Source of the DNA: Litoribacillus peritrichatus
GTDB lineage: Bacteria; Pseudomonadota; Gammaproteobacteria; Pseudomonadales; Litoribrevibacteraceae
NCBI RefSeq assembly: GCF_039537985.1
Contig: NZ_BAABBN010000004.1
Location: 248,001 to 312,000, forward strand
Reading direction: 5' to 3'
DNA: 64,000 nt
The position numbers and the translations under genes are program-made. Shown piece after piece: positions 35,347 through 43,833 of the stretch; the stretch's first letter is position 1, and each line of letters starts with the position of its first letter. Under the pieces are notes generated by a model. It did no database searches. It saw only the letters and a list, made by a program, of their open reading frames with translations, and was not told the DNA's origin.

Positions 35347-36348
35347 ATGGCATTTAATTTAAGAAATAGGCACTTTTTAAAGTTGTTGGATTTTAACCAG
35401 CAAGAAATTGCTTTTATGTTGAAGTTAGCTGCGGATTTAAAAGCTGCTAAATACGGTGGATACGAGCAACCGCGCATGAAAGGTAAGCAAATTGCTCTTA
35501 TTTTTGAAAAGAGTTCAACCAGAACTCGCTGTGCTTTTGAAGTGGCTGCTCAGGATCAGGGCGCATTTGTCACCTACCTTGGGCCGAGTGGTTCGCAAAT
35601 CGGTCAGAAAGAATCGATGAAAGATACGGCGCGGGTTTTAGGTCGTATGTACGATGGCATTCAATATCGTGGTTACGGCCAGGCCATTGTTGAAGAGCTG
35701 GCTCAGTATGCAGGTGTGCCAGTTTGGAATGGTTTAACTGACGAGTTTCATCCAACTCAGATATTAGCCGATTTCTTAACCATGCAAGAACATTCGACCA
35801 AAATGCTGGAAGACATGGCTTTCTGTTATTTAGGCGATGGTCGAAATAACATGGCCAATTCTTTAATGGTGGGTGCTGCCAAGATGGGGCTGGATTTCAG
35901 AATAGCAGCGCCTAAAAGTTGTCAGCCAGAAGAGTCACTGATTGAACAGTGCCAGGAAATAGCCAAAGCATCGGGCGGATCTATCTTGATTACGGAAGAC
36001 GTAGAAGCCGGTGTGAAAGGGGCGGATTTCTTGTACACCGATGTCTGGGTGTCAATGGGAGAACCGGATTCAGCTTGGGAAGAGCGCATTAAGCTTTTAA
36101 AACCGTATCAGGTTAATCAACAGGTCATTGATCAAACAGGTAACCCGAACGTTAAGTTCATGCATTGTTTACCGGCCTTCCATAACCGGGAAACCGTAGT
36201 CGGTGAAGAAATCTATCAGAAGTTTGGCTTGGATGGCATGGAAGTGACTGAGGACGTGTTTGAATCTCATCATTCCATTGTTTTTGATCAGGCTGAAAAC
36301 AGAATGCACAGTATCAAAGCTATCATGGTTGCAACCTTAGGCGATTAA
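35347..36348 (+). CDS. argF: Ornithine carbamoyltransferase
   Basis: A 333-residue enzyme joining ornithine and carbamoyl phosphate to citrulline. Carbamoyl-phosphate motif FEKSSTRTRCAFEVAAQDQG, RMYDGIQYRGYGQ, FHPTQILADFLTMQEH and the HCLPAFH motif with catalytic Cys are all present. The start MAFNLRNRHFLKLLDF is a mix of anabolic and catabolic (ArcB-like) types. No arcA or arcC lies nearby, so I favour biosynthesis, but arcB cannot be excluded. It is followed 15 bp later by the phzF-like gene. Confidence 0.93.
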   Translation: MAFNLRNRHFLKLLDFNQQEIAFMLKLAADLKAAKYGGYEQPRMKGKQIALIFEKSSTRTRCAFEVAAQDQGAFVTYLGPSGSQIGQKESMKDTARVLGRMYDGIQYRGYGQAIVEELAQYAGVPVWNGLTDEFHPTQILADFLTMQEHSTKMLEDMAFCYLGDGRNNMANSLMVGAAKMGLDFRIAAPKSCQPEESLIEQCQEIAKASGGSILITEDVEAGVKGADFLYTDVWVSMGEPDSAWEERIKLLKPYQVNQQVIDQTGNPNVKFMHCLPAFHNRETVVGEEIYQKFGLDGMEVTEDVFESHHSIVFDQAENRMHSIKAIMVATLGD

Positions 36349-36363
36349 TGGGGATTTTGGGTT

Positions 36364-37161
36364 ATGAGTGAGTGGATCACCATTTATCAAGTAGACGCGT
36401 TTGCAGATCAGGTTTTCAGGGGCAATCCGGCGGCCGTGGTGCCGTTGGCAAAATGGTTGCCTGATGAGAAATTACAGCAAATAGCTGAAGAAAATAATTT
36501 GTCTGAGACGGCTTTTTTCAGCCCGGATGAGACGGGCCAATTATTGTTGCGCTGGTTCACCCCGGTCAGTGAAGTGGAGTTGTGCGGTCATGCGACTTTG
36601 GCTGCAGCCTATGTGTTGTTTGAAGAAATGGGGTTTGCTGATGAACAGGTTGTTTTTAACACTTTGCACAAGGGGCCTTTGACGGTTAAACGGGATGGAA
36701 AAGCCTTTGAAATGACTTTTCCTAAACTTCAGCCGGAAGTGGTGAACGAAGTTCCGGCCGGGATTTCCCAAGGCCTGGGGATTGACGTTGCGGAAGTGCT
36801 GGCTTCAGATGATTATCTTGTTGTATTGCCCTCCGAAGACGATGTTCTGAATGTGAACCCGGATTTTAATGCGTTGGCGAAGCTTGATCGACGTGGGGTG
36901 ATTATTACCGCGCCAGGTAAATCTGAGGATTTCGTTTCTCGTTTTTTTGTGCCTTCGCTAGGGGTTAATGAAGATCCTGTCACAGGTTCTGCTCACTGCA
37001 TCTCAGCTCCTTATTGGGCCGAGAAATTGGGTAAGTCTCAGTTGACTGCGAAACAAGTATCCAAGCGAACGGGGCTGCTGTCGTGTGAGGTATCAGAAAG
37101 CTCGGTGACACTGAAGGGAGAGGGGGTGTTGTATATGAAGGGTTCGATTTTAATCGGGTAA
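36364..37161 (+). CDS. PhzF family isomerase/epimerase-like protein
   Basis: A 265-residue protein of the diaminopimelate-epimerase-fold PhzF family. Markers: IYQVDAFADQVFRGNPAAVVPL, the catalytic Glu in NNLSETAFF, LRWFTPVSEVELCGHATLAAA and NEDPVTGSAHC. Most bacterial members have no assigned substrate, and there are no phenazine genes here. It probably shares a transcript with argF. Confidence 0.9.
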   Translation: MSEWITIYQVDAFADQVFRGNPAAVVPLAKWLPDEKLQQIAEENNLSETAFFSPDETGQLLLRWFTPVSEVELCGHATLAAAYVLFEEMGFADEQVVFNTLHKGPLTVKRDGKAFEMTFPKLQPEVVNEVPAGISQGLGIDVAEVLASDDYLVVLPSEDDVLNVNPDFNALAKLDRRGVIITAPGKSEDFVSRFFVPSLGVNEDPVTGSAHCISAPYWAEKLGKSQLTAKQVSKRTGLLSCEVSESSVTLKGEGVLYMKGSILIG

Positions 37162-37589
37162 CGTCATCTACTGCTATTTTCCTATTTGCGCTCAATCTGC
37201 ATAATGGCGGTTATTGTGCGGGTTGAAAGCGTTTATACTCTGGTTTTCAAATTCTAATCAGCTGATTTAAAAGTGTTTTTTTTAGTGATCTGGATCACTT
37301 GGTTACATTTTGATACTTGATTTATTGGTCATCATTTACTTTAATCTTTGGAACTTTTTCTTTGTAGCGTTATTGAAATAATGCTAGAAATGTTGAGTTA
37401 GTTAGCTCTCAGTTGGATATCTGGGTGCTAAAAATGGAAATAGATTCTCTTGTACTCATTTACGATTGGATACAAATATTTAGGTTGTATCTCAATTATT
37501 TGTCTAGAGTGAATGGGTGAGAGTCTAAATTTGAAACTCTATGTATCATTAAATTAATTCGCATAGATATATTAGTAAGAGGAATTACT
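37162..37589. other. Intergenic region upstream of the DUF3015 gene
   Basis: A 428-bp AT-rich gap with a CRP-like palindrome at 37284-37299 and otherwise no clear structure. A 187-codon reverse frame crossing 37496-38059 is a shadow of the next gene. Confidence 0.6.
37284..37299. promoter_or_regulatory. CRP/Vfr-like palindrome
   Basis: AGTGATCTGGATCACT has the TGTGA-N6-TCACA layout with eight of ten consensus positions and an inner perfect 14-bp dyad. It lies about 290 bp before the DUF3015 start and 120 bp past the phzF-like gene. Confidence 0.4.
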
Positions 37590-38072
37590 ATGAAAAGATC
37601 TTTATTGGCAGCAGGTTTATTGGCGGCTTCTTTCTCAGCTTCAGCAGTAGTACCTGGTGGTGATAGCTGTGGTTGGGGTAACATGTTGTTTGAAGGACAG
37701 TCTGGTCTTCCAATGCACGTTGTTGCTTCTACAACTAACGGCACTTCTGGTAACGCTTCATTCGGTATGACAAGTGGTACAAACGGCTGTTCAGCTAACG
37801 GTACTTTGACATACGGTGGCCAGCCTATGATCGATCTTTCAAGCATCATGGACGAGTTTTCTGAAGACGTAGCTCGTGGCCACGGCGATGCACTAAGAAC
37901 TGTTGCTGTTGCTTTGAACATCGAAGCACAAGATCGTGCAACGTTTGATGCTGTAATGCATGAGAACTTCGCGGTTATCTTCCCGAATGAAAATGTAACT
38001 TCAGACCAAGCAATGTCTGCAGTTCTTGAAGTAATGAAAGCAGACGATCGTCTAAGCAAGTACGCTGCTTAA
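37590..38072 (+). CDS. DUF3015 family exported protein
   Basis: A 160-residue protein with signal peptide MKRSLLAAGLLAASFSASA. The mature part starts CGWGNMLFEGQSGLPMHVVASTTNGTSGN, then SFGMTSGTNGCSANG and a C-terminal helical part ending DDRLSKYAA, which I recognise as DUF3015. Two Cys (in SCGWG and NGCSAN) could form a disulphide. Codon use is clean and strong (GGT, CGT, AAC), suggesting high expression. AGAGGAATT precedes the ATG. A terminator follows, then a DUF4105 gene, a common pairing as far as I recall. Function unknown. Confidence 0.85.
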   Translation: MKRSLLAAGLLAASFSASAVVPGGDSCGWGNMLFEGQSGLPMHVVASTTNGTSGNASFGMTSGTNGCSANGTLTYGGQPMIDLSSIMDEFSEDVARGHGDALRTVAVALNIEAQDRATFDAVMHENFAVIFPNENVTSDQAMSAVLEVMKADDRLSKYAA

Positions 38073-38083
38073 TTTGCTTTTAT

Positions 38084-38115
38084 AAAGAATGCCTGGCCCG
38101 GTTCGGGCATTCTTT
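38084..38115 (+). terminator. Rho-independent terminator after the DUF3015 gene
   Basis: AAAGAATGCC and GGCATTCTTT form a 10-bp stem around a 12-nt loop that itself includes a short CCGG/CGG dyad; the tail is only moderately T-rich. Confidence 0.7.
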
Positions 38116-38178
38116 AATATGATTTCTCTTCTTGTTCATGTTTTTGCCCGCTAATCTTCTTCAAATTTAGTTTCTTAT

Positions 38179-40092
38179 ATGCCCCAATTTATTGTTTTGA
38201 TGCTGAGTGTTTTACTGAGTTTCAATCTTCACGCGCAAACTGAAAATTCCCAACCGATTTCATCTCATGTATCACCGGTTTCATCCCCTGTATTAAAGTA
38301 TCAAGGTCTCGCCATTGAAATGAAGCTGGCGGAAGAACAGACTTGGTTAGCTTTACTTCATTTTCATGAAGATTCTTTTTCTTCTACCGGTTACAGCAGC
38401 TACGTGGATGATCCCGATTTCTTTTATTCCAAAGAAGGAGACACCAACAGCGAAGCTGAGTTATTAGCGACCATTGAGCGTCTCTTTTCTCAGGAAGAAA
38501 CCGGAAATGAACAAGCCCAGTGTCGGTTTGTTTTTCGTTATCAGTGGTTATCTGAGCAACTGTCTATCGACCCGAAAGAGTTGCCTGCAGTCGATTGTGC
38601 CGACTATAAACAATGGCGAAGTGAAGTGAATGCCCACTCAGCCTCTTTAATTTTTCCCGCAAGCACATTAAATAGCCCTTCTTCTATGTTCGGCCATACG
38701 TTATTGCGCTTTGATCCGAAAGACATTGACGATGGTTCCGACTGGCTTTCATATGCCCTGAACTTTGGTGCGAATGTGGACAGCGGTGATAACTCTATCT
38801 TTTTTGCTTATCGTGGTTTGGCCGGCGGTTATCCGGGTGTTTACAACATGATGCGATACTTTGAAAAAATTAAAGAATACAACCGCATGGAAAACAGAGA
38901 CATGTGGGAATATAAACTCAATTTAACGCCTGAAGAAGTGGATTTGATGTTGGCCCACGTGTGGGAATTAAAAGACATAAACTTTGATTATTTTTTCTTG
39001 GATGAAAACTGCTCTTTTCGATTGCTTGAGTTAATGGAGTTGGTTCGGCCTACTGTAAATTTAACGAACCAATTCAGTTATGCCGTCATTCCGACCAACA
39101 CGGTCAGAGCGGTCATTCAGGAAGACATGGTGGATGAAATTCGTTTCAGACCTTCGGAAGTCAGCAGCCTTCGCTCCCGTATTAAGGCGCTTTCCAATGA
39201 GCAGCAAGCGCTGGCAAGAGCGCTGGCCGATGATACTCAAGTATTGGAGTCCGACTCTTTTAAAGCACTGACCGTTGAAGAACAGGGCAAAGTTGTTCAA
39301 CTGGCATACAGTTACTTGCGTTATGAGCAGCGCCAGACTCAGCGTAGTAAAGATATGGCGAAAAGAAGTCACAAGCTGCTTTTGACGCTGAATAAACTTC
39401 CTACTCAAGCGCTGGAAGTGGAAGCGCCAGAGTCTCCTGAAAATGGTCATGAGACCAGTATGATTGCCTACGGTGTGGGTGAACGAAATGAGGACTTCTA
39501 CCAGCAAATCAACTTTCGCGTGAATTATCATGACTTACTGGATAATGAGTTAGGGTATTTGCGCGGCGCTCAAATTATGTTTGCTAACTCTGAGCTGCGT
39601 TATTATGAGGATGCGGGGTTTAAATTTAACCGTTTTGATTTGATTGATATTAACTCCATTTCTAAGCGGAATTTATTTTTAACACCGTTGTCATGGCGAG
39701 TGAATGTCGGGTATGAGCGGGTTTTCAGTGAAACAGATGATACCGGTGTTTTACAGGTGAATGCCGGTGCCGGCCATACTTATGAAATGACTGATGATAT
39801 TGCTTTCTATGGATTATTAACTGCACGAGCGGAGCACAATGAAGACTTTGATTATCTGGTGGAACCTGCCTTCGGCAGCGCAATTGGGTTGTTGAACAAT
39901 ACGTCTTTTGGCGCGCAACGGATCGATGTTAACGGTTATAAATTCTTTAATGGTGAATACCGAGCGAAAGCCGAATTTAATCAGAACTTTAATTTGTCGG
40001 TAAATCATGCGTTACGGGTGACTCTTGGTTATGAATGGCATAAGGATGATACCTTCTCCGAGATGTTGGCCAGTTATCGGTATTACTTTTAG
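38179..40092 (+). CDS. DUF4105 (Lnb N-terminal-like) envelope protein with C-terminal barrel-like region
   Basis: A 637-residue protein with signal peptide MPQFIVLMLSVLLSFNLHAQ. The central part (about residues 150-330) carries the DUF4105 signature: FPASTLNSPSSMFGHTLLRFDP, YALNFGANVDSGDNSIFFAYRGLAGGYPGVY and DENCSFRLLELME, with conserved His and Cys that look catalytic in a papain-like fold. The last 200 residues alternate hydrophobic and polar residues and end SYRYYF, a terminal Phe typical of outer-membrane barrels. I infer an outer-membrane enzyme of unknown substrate. The upstream DUF3015 protein may be a partner. Confidence 0.82.
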   Translation: MPQFIVLMLSVLLSFNLHAQTENSQPISSHVSPVSSPVLKYQGLAIEMKLAEEQTWLALLHFHEDSFSSTGYSSYVDDPDFFYSKEGDTNSEAELLATIERLFSQEETGNEQAQCRFVFRYQWLSEQLSIDPKELPAVDCADYKQWRSEVNAHSASLIFPASTLNSPSSMFGHTLLRFDPKDIDDGSDWLSYALNFGANVDSGDNSIFFAYRGLAGGYPGVYNMMRYFEKIKEYNRMENRDMWEYKLNLTPEEVDLMLAHVWELKDINFDYFFLDENCSFRLLELMELVRPTVNLTNQFSYAVIPTNTVRAVIQEDMVDEIRFRPSEVSSLRSRIKALSNEQQALARALADDTQVLESDSFKALTVEEQGKVVQLAYSYLRYEQRQTQRSKDMAKRSHKLLLTLNKLPTQALEVEAPESPENGHETSMIAYGVGERNEDFYQQINFRVNYHDLLDNELGYLRGAQIMFANSELRYYEDAGFKFNRFDLIDINSISKRNLFLTPLSWRVNVGYERVFSETDDTGVLQVNAGAGHTYEMTDDIAFYGLLTARAEHNEDFDYLVEPAFGSAIGLLNNTSFGAQRIDVNGYKFFNGEYRAKAEFNQNFNLSVNHALRVTLGYEWHKDDTFSEMLASYRYYF

Positions 40093-40158
40093 GCCGATCC
40101 TGGAATAATTTAAACTAGGCCGCGTTTGAATCAGAATGAGCAATGAAGGGGGCAGGAT

Positions 40159-41004
40159 GTGATCAGAGGTAAGGAATACTTCAGACTTTTTGCGATGGTG
40201 AGCTTCTTTCTCTCGCTGACTGGTTGTCGTTCATTGACGACCTTATATTTTCATCCGAGTACCCAATACTTTAATGACCCAAAAGATTATGGGCTCTCGT
40301 ACGACACTGTGACCCTCAAGACTGCTGACGATCAATCTCTTACCCACTGGCTGTTTCATCCAGAGGGTTCGCTCAAAGGTCGTGTCGTTTTCTTCCATGG
40401 CAATGCAGAAAATATCAGTACTCACTTTGCAAGCGTTCATTGGTTGCCCAAAGCGGGTTACGAGGTTTTGCTGGTGGATTATCGTGGCTATGGAAAATCC
40501 ACAGGTGTGCCTGCACTGCCTGATGTGCTTGGGGATATGCAATTGTCGTATCAGTGGATGAAAGCGCGCTCTGCGCAGGATGATCAGCCGGTTTATGTAT
40601 TAAGTCAAAGTATTGGGTCTGCATTGACTGTGATTGCAATGGCAGAGGAGTCTAGCCAGCCAGATTGTATAGTACTGGATGCTGGATTTGCTTCTTTCAA
40701 AGATATGGCAAGAATTTCATTTCAACGATCCTGGTTATTCTGGAGTTTTGCCTATCCGGCCAGCTGGTTATTGCCCTCCGAATTTGAGCCAATGGATTAT
40801 GCCAGCCAAGTTACCGTGCCTGTTTTGCAGATGCACTCAAAAGCCGATCAGGTGGTTCCTTATGAACAAGGGCTCAAACTTAATAAGACCTTCTCTCGTG
40901 CCAAATGGCTTGAAGTCTCGGGTCCTCACATCGCAACCTTTAATTTGCAGCGCAATCGGGATGCGGTGTTGAAATTCTGGGAGACGGGGTGCGCAACCGA
41001 TTAA
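40159..41004 (+). CDS. Alpha/beta hydrolase lipoprotein
   Basis: A 281-residue Bem46/YfhR-like hydrolase with a lipoprotein signal: SFFLSLTGC gives a lipobox LTGC near residue 23. GTG start at 40159, preceded by a purine-rich GGGGGCAGG. Fold markers are VVFFHGNAENIS (oxyanion loop), LLVDYRGYGKS, nucleophile Ser in LSQSIGS (first Gly replaced by Ser), Asp in SKADQVVP and His in GPHIATF. Substrate unknown. It lies 66 bp after the DUF4105 gene on the same strand. Confidence 0.87.
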   Translation: MIRGKEYFRLFAMVSFFLSLTGCRSLTTLYFHPSTQYFNDPKDYGLSYDTVTLKTADDQSLTHWLFHPEGSLKGRVVFFHGNAENISTHFASVHWLPKAGYEVLLVDYRGYGKSTGVPALPDVLGDMQLSYQWMKARSAQDDQPVYVLSQSIGSALTVIAMAEESSQPDCIVLDAGFASFKDMARISFQRSWLFWSFAYPASWLLPSEFEPMDYASQVTVPVLQMHSKADQVVPYEQGLKLNKTFSRAKWLEVSGPHIATFNLQRNRDAVLKFWETGCATD

Positions 41005-41072
41005 GCAAGGAACGGATTTATTAAGCTGTATTTATGATGCGTTTTGAAAGGGCTTTTAAGAGGATCTAAATA

Positions 41073-41093
41073 GGCGCTTCAACGAGAAGCGCC
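41073..41093. terminator. Stem-loop between convergent hydrolase and rimO genes
   Basis: GGCGCTTC and GAAGCGCC form a perfect 8-bp GC-rich stem with a 5-nt loop. Both flanks are only partly T-rich, so it is a probable bidirectional terminator. Confidence 0.6.
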
Positions 41094-41127
41094 CACTTTA
41101 TTGGCTGAGAAGTAGTTAGGGTTGGGT

Positions 41128-42447
41128 TTAAACCAGATGACCCCACATGTCGTACTCGTCGGCTTCTTCAATTTCAACGGTAACGATGTCACCAGGCTGA
41201 AGGTGTACTTGGTTATCAAGGAATACCTGACCATCAATTTCCGGAGCGTCGGCCATTGAACGACAGACCGCACCTTCTTCAACCACTTCATCGACGATGA
41301 CGTCCATGGTTTTTCCTACTTTGGACTGCAGTCGTGCCGCACTGATTTTCTGCTGAACGGCCATGAAGCGATCCCAACGCTCTTGTTTGACGTCTTCGTC
41401 TACCTGATCCGGCAATTCGTTGGCTGTCGCGCCTTCCACGGGGGAATACTTGAAGCAACCGACTCTGTCCAGCTGAGCTTCTTCCAGGAAGTCCAACAGC
41501 ATCTGGAAATCTTCTTCTGTCTCGCCAGGGAAACCGACGATGAAGGTTGAGCGCAGTACAATTTCAGGACAAATCTCACGCCACTTCTTGATTCGGTGAA
41601 GCACTTTCTCTGAATGAGCAGGACGCTTCATGTTTTTAAGCACTTTAGGAGAGGCGTGTTGGAATGGAATATCCAAATAAGGCAAAATTTTCTCTTCTGC
41701 CATGAGCGGAATCAGTTCATCGACGTGCGGGTAAGGGTATACATAATGAAGTCTCACCCAGATTCCCAGTTTAGACAGCTCTTCACAGAGTTGCGTCATG
41801 CGAGTTTTAACCGGGCGGCCTTCCCAAAAATCCAGTTTATATTTGGTATCAACGCCATAAGCACTGGTATCTTGTGAAATCACCAGTAATTCTTTTACGC
41901 CAGCATCGGCAAGACGCTTAGCTTCACTTAATACTTCGCCAACGGGTCTACTGACGAGATCACCTCGGAAGGAAGGGATAATGCAGAATGTGCATCTGTG
42001 ATTACAACCTTCGGATATTTTCAGGTAAGCATAATGTTTTGGCGTTAACTTAACGCCTGTGTCTGGCACTAATGATTCATAAGGATTGTATTCTGGTTTG
42101 TCGACCACTTCGTGTACCTGAGACATGACTTCGTCATAGGCGTGCGGACCGCTGACGGCTAAAACATTTGGGTGTACTTCGCGAATGACGTCTTCTTTTG
42201 CGCCAAGACAGCCAGTCACAATGACTTTGCCGTTTTCTTTCATGGCTTCGCCGATGGTGTCCAGAGACTCCTGCACTGCGCTGTCGATGAAGCCACAGGT
42301 GTTAACCAATACCACGTCTGCGTCGTCATAACTTGGGGATATTTCGTAACCCTCGGTTTTTAACTGAGTGAGGATTCGCTCGGAGTCCACAGTATTTTTA
42401 GGACAGCCCAAGCTGACGAACCCTACTTTGCCTTGACGGTTTGACAT
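41128..42447 (-). CDS. rimO: Ribosomal protein S12 methylthiotransferase RimO
   Basis: A 439-residue radical-SAM enzyme adding a methylthio group to Asp88 of S12. The N-terminal UPF0004 domain starts VGFVSLGCPKNTVDSE with VLVNTCGFIDSA and CLGAKED supplying the second-cluster Cys. The radical-SAM motif is CNHRCTFC (Cys148, 152, 155), and IIPSFRGDLVSRP separates RimO from MiaB. A C-terminal TRAM domain ends the protein. Single-gene unit. Confidence 0.97.
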   Translation of the reverse strand: MSNRQGKVGFVSLGCPKNTVDSERILTQLKTEGYEISPSYDDADVVLVNTCGFIDSAVQESLDTIGEAMKENGKVIVTGCLGAKEDVIREVHPNVLAVSGPHAYDEVMSQVHEVVDKPEYNPYESLVPDTGVKLTPKHYAYLKISEGCNHRCTFCIIPSFRGDLVSRPVGEVLSEAKRLADAGVKELLVISQDTSAYGVDTKYKLDFWEGRPVKTRMTQLCEELSKLGIWVRLHYVYPYPHVDELIPLMAEEKILPYLDIPFQHASPKVLKNMKRPAHSEKVLHRIKKWREICPEIVLRSTFIVGFPGETEEDFQMLLDFLEEAQLDRVGCFKYSPVEGATANELPDQVDEDVKQERWDRFMAVQQKISAARLQSKVGKTMDVIVDEVVEEGAVCRSMADAPEIDGQVFLDNQVHLQPGDIVTVEIEEADEYDMWGHLV

Positions 42448-42849
42448 ATAGATATACTTCTTGCTGAATTGGTTATTGAATGATCAAAATTGGCGCGTAT
42501 TGTAGCGTCAGACTAGGTATCCGTTAAGGGAAATCATGAAACTTTTTTTTAATAAGTGTTTTTTCATCCTAAGCGGTGCAGGTTTGAGCATGATTCCGCG
42601 AAAGTACACAGAAAAATTCTGAATATTTTCTGTGGGTTGCGAGGTTTTTGACTACACTCAAAGGCATGTGTTTGTGTTCTCCGGCGAATGCAGTAATAAG
42701 AAAAGGCTGTGCGGGTTTTTGAAGTCAAATCCGTAAACCTGTGAAAATCAAATGTGTTTTCCAGTTGTCACTTTATACCCGGTTGAATGATTCGTCATCG
42801 TAACAGGCCAGGCTGATGCTGGACTCTTTTATCAAAGTAGAGGATCTAT
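42448..42849. other. Intergenic region between rimO and HDOD gene
   Basis: A 402-bp divergent gap. It has a small dyad ACAGAAAA / TTTTCTGT (42608-42615, 42626-42633) and AT-rich promoter-like DNA. No open frame of note. Confidence 0.6.
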
Positions 42850-43683
42850 ATGGAACTAGCGGCAATTTTTGATTCTTCAAAGCAACTTCCTAACATTCCT
42901 AAGGTTGTCCAAGAGTTAATCGAAAGTTTTAATGATGAGGACTCGATTGATATTGATGATATCGCCGATAAGATCTCGAAAGATCAGGTCTTGACTGCCA
43001 AAGTGTTGCGGGTGGCGAATTCTGCTCGTTATAGCACCAGCCGGGATGTCAAAACCATGAATGATGCTGTGGTTTTATTAGGACTAAGCATGCTGAGAAC
43101 CATGGTATTGGCTTCGGGGATTTCGGGTGCGGTCACTGTGCCACAGGGGTTTGACCGAAAAGCATTTTGGAAGGACAGTTTTGCGGTGGGGGAGTTGGCT
43201 AAGTGGATTGCGCGCTATACCGATGTAAACCCTGAAACCGCATTTACCACAGGAATGTTGTATTCGATTGGTATTGTTCTGATGCATACAGAATACCCGC
43301 AGGAGTGCGTCGGCGTTGATGCTATGGTCAGTGAGGGCAAAGACCGCATTGAAGCTGAAAATCAAGTCTTTGGCTACAGTTATGCCGATGTGAGTGCCGA
43401 GTTGGCAAGACGTTGGCGTTTCCCGGATGAAATGAGTGAAGGCATTGCATATCATTATAAGCCGTTGGAGTCTGATCCTATTTCAAAAATGGCCGGTATT
43501 TTATACTTAGCGCGTTTTTTAAGAAAAGCACATCAAGAGAAAATGAATGAAGCGCAGATTATTGAAGGATTCCCTTCTGATGTGGCGGATGCCATTGGAA
43601 TGGATCATGCCAAAGCGCTGCAGGAAGTTCAGGATACGGTAGGTGTTGAAGAAGGGTTAGAGGCCTTATTAGAGGGTTTGTAA
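42850..43683 (+). CDS. HDOD domain signalling protein
   Basis: A 277-residue protein made of one HDOD domain: FDSSKQLPNIPKVVQELIESF, LTAKVLRVANSARYS, VLLGLSMLRTMVLASG and FTTGMLYSIGIVLM. HDOD domains are HD-like but lack the full catalytic metal site, and are tied to two-component and c-di-GMP signalling. No output domain is fused here. Monocistronic between an upstream promoter gap and a strong terminator. Confidence 0.88.
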   Translation: MELAAIFDSSKQLPNIPKVVQELIESFNDEDSIDIDDIADKISKDQVLTAKVLRVANSARYSTSRDVKTMNDAVVLLGLSMLRTMVLASGISGAVTVPQGFDRKAFWKDSFAVGELAKWIARYTDVNPETAFTTGMLYSIGIVLMHTEYPQECVGVDAMVSEGKDRIEAENQVFGYSYADVSAELARRWRFPDEMSEGIAYHYKPLESDPISKMAGILYLARFLRKAHQEKMNEAQIIEGFPSDVADAIGMDHAKALQEVQDTVGVEEGLEALLEGL

Positions 43684-43704
43684 TTTTCCAATCCACACGT
43701 GATC

Positions 43705-43731
43705 AAAGGTCAGCTTGTCTGACCTTTTTTT
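43705..43731 (+). terminator. Rho-independent terminator after the HDOD gene
   Basis: AAAGGTCAG and CTGACCTTT form a perfect 9-bp stem with a 5-nt loop followed by a run of T. Confidence 0.9.
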
Positions 43732-43833
43732 GTTTTTACTGACGTGACTCTGTTGTAGAATAGTCGCCCTTAAATTTACTTCGTGATCCTTTGTTGTCTG
43801 ATGGGTCGCTCTCACATTTTATCTAGGGTCGAT

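Noticed and set aside
37496..38059. 187-codon reverse frame over the DUF3015 gene
   Set aside because: It is the antisense shadow of a gene with a clear signal peptide and strong codon use.
42608..42633. ACAGAAAA/TTTTCTGT dyad before the HDOD gene
   Set aside because: Simple AT-rich arms with a 10-nt spacer are likely by chance in such a gap.
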